DNA of 64,000 nt from Dolomedes plantarius. Taxonomy: Eukaryota; Arthropoda; Arachnida; Araneae; Dolomedidae. The stretch spans positions 133,166,875 through 133,230,874 of the forward strand of contig OU015496.1 of NCBI GenBank assembly GCA_907164885.2. The letters are read 5' to 3'. Of this stretch, positions 57,749 through 64,000 are shown in pieces (within the stretch, counting starts at the first letter, position 1; each line of letters opens with the position of its first letter). The position numbers and the translations under genes were made by a program. The notes beneath the pieces are model-generated. The model ran no database searches. It saw nothing but the letters and a program-made list of their open reading frames with translations, and had not been told where the DNA came from.

Positions 57749-58118
57749 CTAGGGGGAAAAAAAGAAAGAAAATCAGTTCATAAATTTATGTGAAAGGAAA
57801 ATGACTCCCATCCCCTGATATAATTTATGAATCAAAAGAATTTATTTAAATTATTTTTTGATGTAGAGTTAGTAAATGCTCTGCAGATAAGAAAATTATT
57901 TTTTGCATAGTTTTGTACATTAAAGGGTAATTTATTGTTGTAAAAATAGTTGATTGTTGAAAGTAGTTGAAAAAATTCATTGTTGATAAAGTAGAATTAA
58001 ATAAATCCAATTAGGAAATATAAATTCTGAGACAGGGGTTTAAAAAAACTTGATATAAAACAGCACCCAACACACGAGTGCAGTTTTAAATCTGCTGTCA
58101 TTTTATTGATAACTACTT

Positions 58119-58977
58119 CCAAAAAGTAAATTCCTACCACATTTTTTTGTAAAACCAATTACATACTGTGAAAACTACATCATGTAATAAATAATTACTT
58201 GATTAAATAAATATACTAATAGAAAATAGTTATAAAATATTTGTTAAAGAGTATTCCCCTATTCACTAAATTTCTCTCTGTACAGTAGAAAATCCAATCA
58301 TGTCGATTAATTTGTTATTATAGATATAAATAAAATAGGGTAGATTGCCTTGATAAGAGTACAATAGTAAGTTTTTAATATTGAGCATAATTTCAGCTCA
58401 ACATTGAAAGCTGAATCAGAGACTTGTCTAGAATGACACCAAAATTTCCTCTTCACTATTGACAATAATGCTGTTGAAAGTAGAGAAACACAAGAATAAA
58501 GATTGAATGCTAAGTAAAACATTTGCATACAAAATCTTAAATTTCTAAATTTAATTACAACATGCCATAGAGAGCATTAATACAGATGCTGGGTCAGATT
58601 TAGAAATTTAAGATTTTATATGCTAACATATTATTTAGTATTCAATCTTCATTCTTGTGTTTCTTTACTTTCAATGTGAGAGTGATTCTCGATAGTGAAG
58701 AGAAAATTTTGTTGTCATTCTAAACAAGTCTCTCAGTCAGCTTTCAATTATTGTACTCTATAAAGGCATTCTAATCTATTTTATTTATATCTGTAATAAC
58801 TAATCATTTAATTGACAGGATTGAATGTCTTACTGTACTCAGAAATTTAGTGAAAAGGGTGAATACTCTTTAACAACTAATCTATTACTATAATAATGAA
58901 TAAAGTAAACATTTATTATATGATGTAGCTTTCACAGTAATTGGTTTTACAAAAAATGTGGTAGAAAGTACTTTGGG
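58119..58977. repeat. Long imperfect palindrome P1 (arms ~430 and ~380 bp)
   Basis: 58119-58550 and 58598-58977 are inverted copies along their length, with a 47-base centre. Matching words include TACCACATTTTTT-GTAAAACCAATTAC, AGATATAAATAAAATAG, AAACACAAGAAT and AAATCTTAAATTTCTAAAT. Indels and substitutions are spread evenly, so it is not a sequencing fold-back. Confidence 0.9.
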
Positions 58978-59019
58978 ATACAACTTCTGCATAGTATTTT
59001 AATAGACCATATCTTTTGT

Positions 59020-59943
59020 TACTTAATTGTCAAATTATGGTGGAGATCTGTGTATAAAATATTTTTTATTTGCGAGCAGCTGTTATTAGGGATAACCACA
59101 GTAAGAAATTATTCAAAATATACTATTTAGATTCAGTAATTACTAAACAATTGTTATGATATATTGTTTGATTAGTCTAGGTTAATTTGAAAAATGAGGT
59201 GGGTAATATTGACTAGCTGTCAATGTGAGTGAAATGGCATAGATTATATTATAAAGCGTGAAGAAACACTTAAGACTTTTTGAACCAAGCTTCTAACCCA
59301 AATTTAAGTTTTTTAAAAAAATATTTTGCTAATGAGAGTATTTTCACAGATCTTAACAATGGAATAGAAAACCCGTATAGTCAACAAATTCATGGATAAA
59401 CGATTCAGTTCTAAAAGCAAAAAGCCTGGTTTCTGTATACTGTTGTAACATGATTATTATAAAAGTATACAGAAACCAGGCCTTTTGCTTTTAGGGCTGC
59501 ATCTTTTATCCATGACTTAGTTGACCATACAGGTGTTATGTTCCATTCTTTAGATCCATGAAAATATTTTCAATTTTAAAAGTTTTATTAAAATTTTTTT
59601 AAAATTCTGGTTAGAAGTTCGATTTGAAAATTTAAAAGTATTTTATTGCACTTTGTAAAATAATCTATGCCACTGCACTCAACATTGACAGCCAGTCAAT
59701 CTTTGTATGCTTGCATCCTTTTTCAACTTAACTTAGATAAACCAAATAATAGACCATAAAAAAACATACACACTTGCAAACATAACCTTATTATAGTCAA
59801 CAATTGTTTAATAATTAACTGAACCTAAATAATATATTTTGGAATATTTTTTTACTGCCCTTATCCTTACACTTTATAATAACAGCTGCTCACAAAAATA
59901 TATTTTATGTGACAGATCTCCACCAAAATTTGACAGTGAAATA
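59020..59943. repeat. Long imperfect palindrome P2 (arms ~420 and ~480 bp)
   Basis: 59020-59440 and 59465-59943 are inverted copies. The inner 18 bp are nearly perfect (GCCTGGTTTCTGTATAC against its complement) around a 24-base centre. Outer words include TGGTGGAGATCTGT, GAGCAGCTGTTATTA and CTGTCAATGT-GAGTG. P2 starts about 40 bp after P1 ends and is not similar to it. Confidence 0.9.
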
Positions 59944-59949
59944 ATAAAA

Positions 59950-61390
59950 AAATTAAATACTAGGCAGAAGTTGGTATTCCAAATGACATTAAACTACCTA
60001 TTAGCTCATCAACGAATGATCTAATACATCTATAAGCAATATTATTATTATTATTACTTCTGTAAGGAATTATGAATGAACCTCTAACTACTTCTCATGA
60101 AATTCTGATAATTAAATTTAAAAATTTTTTAACATTAACTATCAAGAGTAAAATAACCCTTGGCATTTTATATCTTTATAATATAAAAATATAAAAATTT
60201 TTTTGGTAAGCAGTTATGATAAAAGACTTTCACAAGAGTCATGGTTAACTGAAGTCCCTGAACTGCACTTTCGGACATACCTAATACTTTAATAACAGGC
60301 TTGCCAGTTAAAAATATAATGCATAAAGGAAATCAATATCAATCCACAAATTATTGCAACCAAAGTTTATGACAACCAAAGTTTATGACAAAGTTTATGA
60401 CAATGTTCGGATTAGCATATAAAATATACAAAGAGAAATTTGAAAATTTGAGTTGTTTATTAATTAAGAATTATGTAATAAAAATATTTTTATGGTTTTT
60501 CATAGAAAAATTCAAATTTAAGTACAAAAAATAAATTTAAAAAAAATATATTCACAACTTTGTGATTTTGCCCACAAGTTCACTGCTGAAAAAAAAGGAT
60601 ATCTAGAGAATAATAAAAAAAAATGGGTTCAGTGAGGTTCAAATCAACTCACACAGATTATGAATCGAACACACTGCCAAGTGAGCAATGGAATCTATCG
60701 AAGCAAATCGCAATGAGGTGAAGATGGATTCCAGTTTCAGAATTCTGTAAAGAAACCAATATTTTCTTATAATGCTATAATAAAAATTAGAGTGATTTGT
60801 GATACCAAGAAGCATTGAAAAGCAGAGTTCATTATAAATTTGCTTATCAGTGAAATAAAAAAGGTCGATCCTTAAAATTTGAAATATTATGATTTTTTGA
60901 AATTGAGTAACAATAGAATTGATGTTTGAGTAGTATTCAAAAAGTTATACAATGAGAAAAATAAATGTAATATAAATAAATGAAGAAAAAAAATGTAGCA
61001 TCGAATTTTTGTTATGGATCATATTGTTAAAAACTATGTTAAGGCTAAAGACATAATCGGTATTTTCAGTTTCACAGTTTGAAAAAAACGGGAAAAAACC
61101 AACTTTCTTAAAAGTTTTCTACAATTTTCTGATTTAACCGAACTTCTATAAACGTTTTAATTTATTTCAAGTTAAGTTGGGGGGGGGGCAAGTCTATGCT
61201 TTGGCTCAGTAAATTCTTATTTATTTTGCACAACATGACAACTAAATACTCTCTAAAAGTCTTGAAAACAAATAGCTTATAAATCAGTTATTGAGGACAT
61301 TCTCAAATTTTTAATGACACACACAGAATGCAAAAGTTTACCTAAAGTTTTAATAAAAATCTAGCACACATGATGTTATCTAAATAAAGG
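59950..61390. other. Unassigned AT-rich DNA
   Basis: A short tandem run AACCAAAGTTTATGAC (three partial units) lies at 60357-60402. A box B-like GGTTCAAATC at 60638 lacks a convincing box A. Nothing else is supported. Confidence 0.4.
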
Positions 61391-61391
61391 T

Positions 61392-62176
61392 TCTCATCCT
61401 TGTCAGGTTAAACAAGATTTTAAAGTTGAAACTGACAAATTAAATTATATAAATGCATGATGACCAGCAATTTAATAACTTAGGAATGAATAATAGAATA
61501 ACTTTCTGCATATATTTATATACATATGATTATGCAATACTAAAAAATAAAAACAACTATAAACATTAATATTCAGATGTATGCTGATAAGTGCATGACT
61601 TTTTTTCCAGTTGCTTCTTTTATGCACTCATAGAGACTGCATGATTGAGCATAAATCAGAATTATATAGTATGTTGTGTTAAAAATATGCATATCTGATA
61701 TCTGATCTATAAGTATAAAATCAATAAACTTCTGTTAGAATTTTTAAAAATTATAGCATGAAGTTGAACATATGCAAAATGCTTGCAATGCTGGATATAT
61801 TATATTAAAAACATAAATAATGTTGTAAATTTAAAAAAGTTTCATTGTTATATTATAGCTGTTTTATGGATGAAGTTCTATGTAATGTAATATAAGAAAT
61901 TGTAAGTAATTAAGAATGTCTGTTAAGTACCTAATATGTTTATGTAAAGGTTTAATATATGGAAATTTAAAAGTTTTTTCCCCTCTCTTAAGGTATGGCT
62001 CATTAACTAGCTCTTGCGAATCACTGTACAGAACTAAAAATTTTGAAGAAAAATAGTAACTTTCTTTTTTTTATAATTTTTTGCTCTGGTTGACTGGAGG
62101 TTGGGAAAGGAACAAAAGCTGTATGTTTAAAGAGAATACTTTGATAGACATAATTATTCTAAGCATTCAAATATTT
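61392..62176 (+). repeat. Tandem segmental duplication, unit 1
   Basis: This 785-bp unit matches 62481-63260 with only scattered differences (for example CAATAC/CGATAC and small indels). The distance between unit starts is about 1.09 kb; 62177-62480 is single-copy between them. Confidence 0.95.
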
Positions 62177-62480
62177 CTATTAAATTTTATATTGAAGTCC
62201 ATTTTTGGATAGCAGTCAAAATTATACTACCATTGATTCTTTTTAAGAAAAAATTACAGTATTATTTCAGATCTGGTACTATAAAATACATCAAATGTTC
62301 AAATGTTTCGATTTGTGTTAAGGATTTTCATTCATTCATGAAAAGAAAGTTTTAATATTTCATACAAACTAAAGAAAAATGTTGTTAGAAAGAATTTGCA
62401 GTGGTTTTTATGAACAGATTAAGAACATCTCTGTGGAAAACAGAGAAAGTGTACATATAAGAAAGCTGTTCCAAAAATTG

Positions 62481-63260
62481 TCCTCATCTTTGTCAAATTC
62501 TACAAGATTTTAAAGTTGAAACCGAGAAATTAAAGTATATAAATGCATAATGACCAACAATTTAATAACTAAGGGATGAAAAATAGAATAACTTTCTGCA
62601 TATATTTATATACATATGATTATGCGATACTAAAAAATAAAAAATCAACTATAAACATTAATATTTAGATGTATGCTGATAAGTGCATGATTTTTTTCCA
62701 GTTGCTTCTTTTATGCACTCATACAGACTGCATGATTGAGCATAAATCAGAATTATATAGTATGTTGTGTTAAAAATATGCATATCAGATATCTGATCTG
62801 TAAGTATAAAATCAATAAACTTCTGTTAGAATTTTTAAAAATTATAGCATGAAGTTGAACATATGCAAAATGCTTGCAATGCTGGATATATTATATTAAA
62901 AACATAAATAATGTTGTAAATTTTAAAAAGTTTCATTGTTATATTATAGCTGTTTTATGGATGAAGTTCTATGTAATGTAATATAAGAAATTGTAAGTAA
63001 TTAAGAATGTCTGTTAAGTAATATGTTTATGTAAAGGTTTAATATATGGAAATTTAAAAGTTTTTTCCCTCTCTTAAGGTATGGCTCATTAACTAGCTCT
63101 TGCGAATCACTGTACAGAACTAAAAATTTTGAAGAAAAATAGTAACTTTCTTTTTTATAATTTTCTGCTCTGGTTGACTGGAGGTTGGGAATGGAACAAA
63201 GTCTGTATGTTTAAAGAGAATACTTTGATAGACATAATTATTCTAAGCATTCAAATATTT
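62481..63260 (+). repeat. Tandem segmental duplication, unit 2
   Basis: Near-identical to unit 1, ending at the shared word AAGCATTCAAATATTT. Low divergence implies a recent event compared with the other repeats here. Confidence 0.95.
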
Positions 63261-63458
63261 ACTATATAATATACTACAAAATATCATCGATTCAGAACTA
63301 TAATGAAAGGCTTTTTTTTTGGTTAATAATAAAGTCAGTTGTTCTGTCAAGAAGTCAATTATTGTATTTGGATGATCAGAAATTTTATATCGTAGAACAT
63401 CAAGCAATTCAATTACCACATTTAATACATTTTCACCATCACTCATTACTGTTTTCAT
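63243..63458 (-). pseudogene. Possible P-element/THAP-type transposase fragment
   Basis: The minus frame reads NVVIELLDVLRYKISDHPNT, IIDFLTEQLTLLLTKKK and FHYSSESMIFCSILYSK. The pattern resembles the segment before the catalytic region of THAP9/P-type transposases (…YSxxSMIFCSILY…). An in-frame TAA lies just upstream of the ATG, and a second frame upstream (MLSILKEFGLNENSNE) looks like its broken continuation. The match is from memory of the family and is short. Confidence 0.35.
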
Positions 63459-63595
63459 TTAATCCAAATTCTTTTAAAATGCTTAACATATTATTTATCT
63501 TATTTGTTTTGCAAGGAAATTTATAATTATTAAATTTTGAAATCTTACAATTCTTAACAAATGCCACAATATTAAGTTTTAGAATAGCACGTTAC

Positions 63596-63644
63596 CTTTT
63601 GATGCTTTCCACAATCCTTTAAGCCAGGCTGATGTTTTGTTGAT
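63596..63644 (-). CDS. Candidate 49-bp internal exon of a minus-strand host gene
   Basis: On the minus strand, a T-rich tract ending ACATAAG (acceptor at 63645) is followed by 49 bp reading INKTSAWLKGLWKASK plus one base, then the donor AG|GTAACG. The one-base overhang fits the exon at 57645-57748 and the zero-phase start fits the donor at 63990. I do not recognise the protein. A short exon like this cannot be confirmed from sequence alone. Confidence 0.35.
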
Positions 63645-63990
63645 CTTATGTACGAAGTTAAATACAAACAAAAAGATATTACTTTACTACAAAATAAAAT
63701 TACATATTTCATTTAAATACGAAAGAATTTGCATAAATGTATATCTAAATTAAACAGTGTTAGAATGAAGTTTCTGGAATTTGTATAACATTCAATTACA
63801 TTAATTTAACTTTTATATCCTGTACTAACTGTAGGCAAGACATTTAAGATCAACTCAGTTAATCCTACCCATTCTTTTACATCAATATATGCATTAAATT
63901 TGAAACGTTGAAAATTAAAAACAATAATTTATTTTAAATAACTGCAATTAGTTAATCACAAATCTCTAAACAATAAACAATGTTACTTAC

Positions 63991-64000
63991 TCTTAAGCTG
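63991..64000 (-). CDS. End of a candidate exon at the window edge
   Basis: The minus strand reads CAGCTTAAGA followed by GTAAGT, a consensus 5' splice donor (63985-63990). In the phase needed by the next exon it gives Ser-Leu-Arg. The rest of the exon lies outside the window. Confidence 0.3.

Larger units (their letters stand above)
57341..57935 (+). repeat. Direct repeats of ~100 bp flanking a candidate exon
   Basis: 57341-57440 and 57838-57935 share GATTTATTTAAATTATTTTTT, GTAGAGTTA-TAAATGCTCT and AAATTATTTTTTGCATAGTT with few differences. Confidence 0.85.

Noticed and set aside
60600..60740. Box B-like GGTTCAAATC as a fourth SINE
   Set aside because: No convincing box A at the right distance and no shared SINE body.

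Overview
The window reads as AT-rich nuclear DNA of an arthropod, most likely an arachnid such as a spider. That placement is inferred from composition, very long (AT)n tracts, intron-style splice signals, and the mixture of Tc1/mariner, pogo/Tigger, hAT, piggyBac, Kolobok-like, Helitron, BEL/Pao, Gypsy and tRNA-SINE repeats. There are no bacterial operons, no rRNA genes, no CRISPR array and no intact single-exon host gene. Almost every recognisable coding stretch belongs to a transposable element, and all are broken.

Layout. 65-8166 is a Ty3/Gypsy retrotransposon with two ~317-bp LTRs and a 4-bp target duplication; a pogo/Tigger DNA element sits inside its 5' LTR. 8395-9917 is a dead Tc1 element. 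10187-11010 holds the tail of an old BEL/Pao element. From 11085 to about 24190 there are three diverged copies (A, B, C) of one non-coding unit, later invaded by two Tc1 elements (12162-13567 and 22096-23314) and by a BEL/Pao retrotransposon (14642-20835). 24190-35340 is mostly unassigned AT-rich DNA with three copies of a tRNA-derived SINE, a foldback MITE, a hAT MITE, a twin palindrome and a minisatellite. 35362-39682 is a Helitron-like repeat interrupted by a 3.4-kb TTAA-flanked element with a nearly whole Kolobok/Mutator-like transposase reading frame. 40400-47204 carries a Helitron end, a pogo pseudogene, a hAT element whose pre-insertion site survives in a neighbouring tandem copy, a head-to-head mariner and a piggyBac relic. 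47.9-54.6 kb has a retroelement RNase H relic, one candidate host exon, a heat-shock-like promoter motif, and a run of inverted repeats and microsatellites ending in a second copy of the Helitron-like repeat. 54.8-57.3 kb has a Tc1 fragment, a tandem repeat and a GC-rich island.

The right end (57.6-64.0 kb) may be the 3' part of a host gene on the minus strand. A good acceptor with a terminal exon at 57645-57748, a 49-bp exon at 63596-63644 and a splice donor at 63990 are phase-compatible. The intron between them would contain two adjacent long inverted repeats (58119-58977 and 59020-59943) and a recent 1.09-kb tandem duplication. The observations I rate highest are the triplicated unit with a hairpin kept by a compensating base change, the twin intronic palindromes, and the TTAA element nested in the Helitron.
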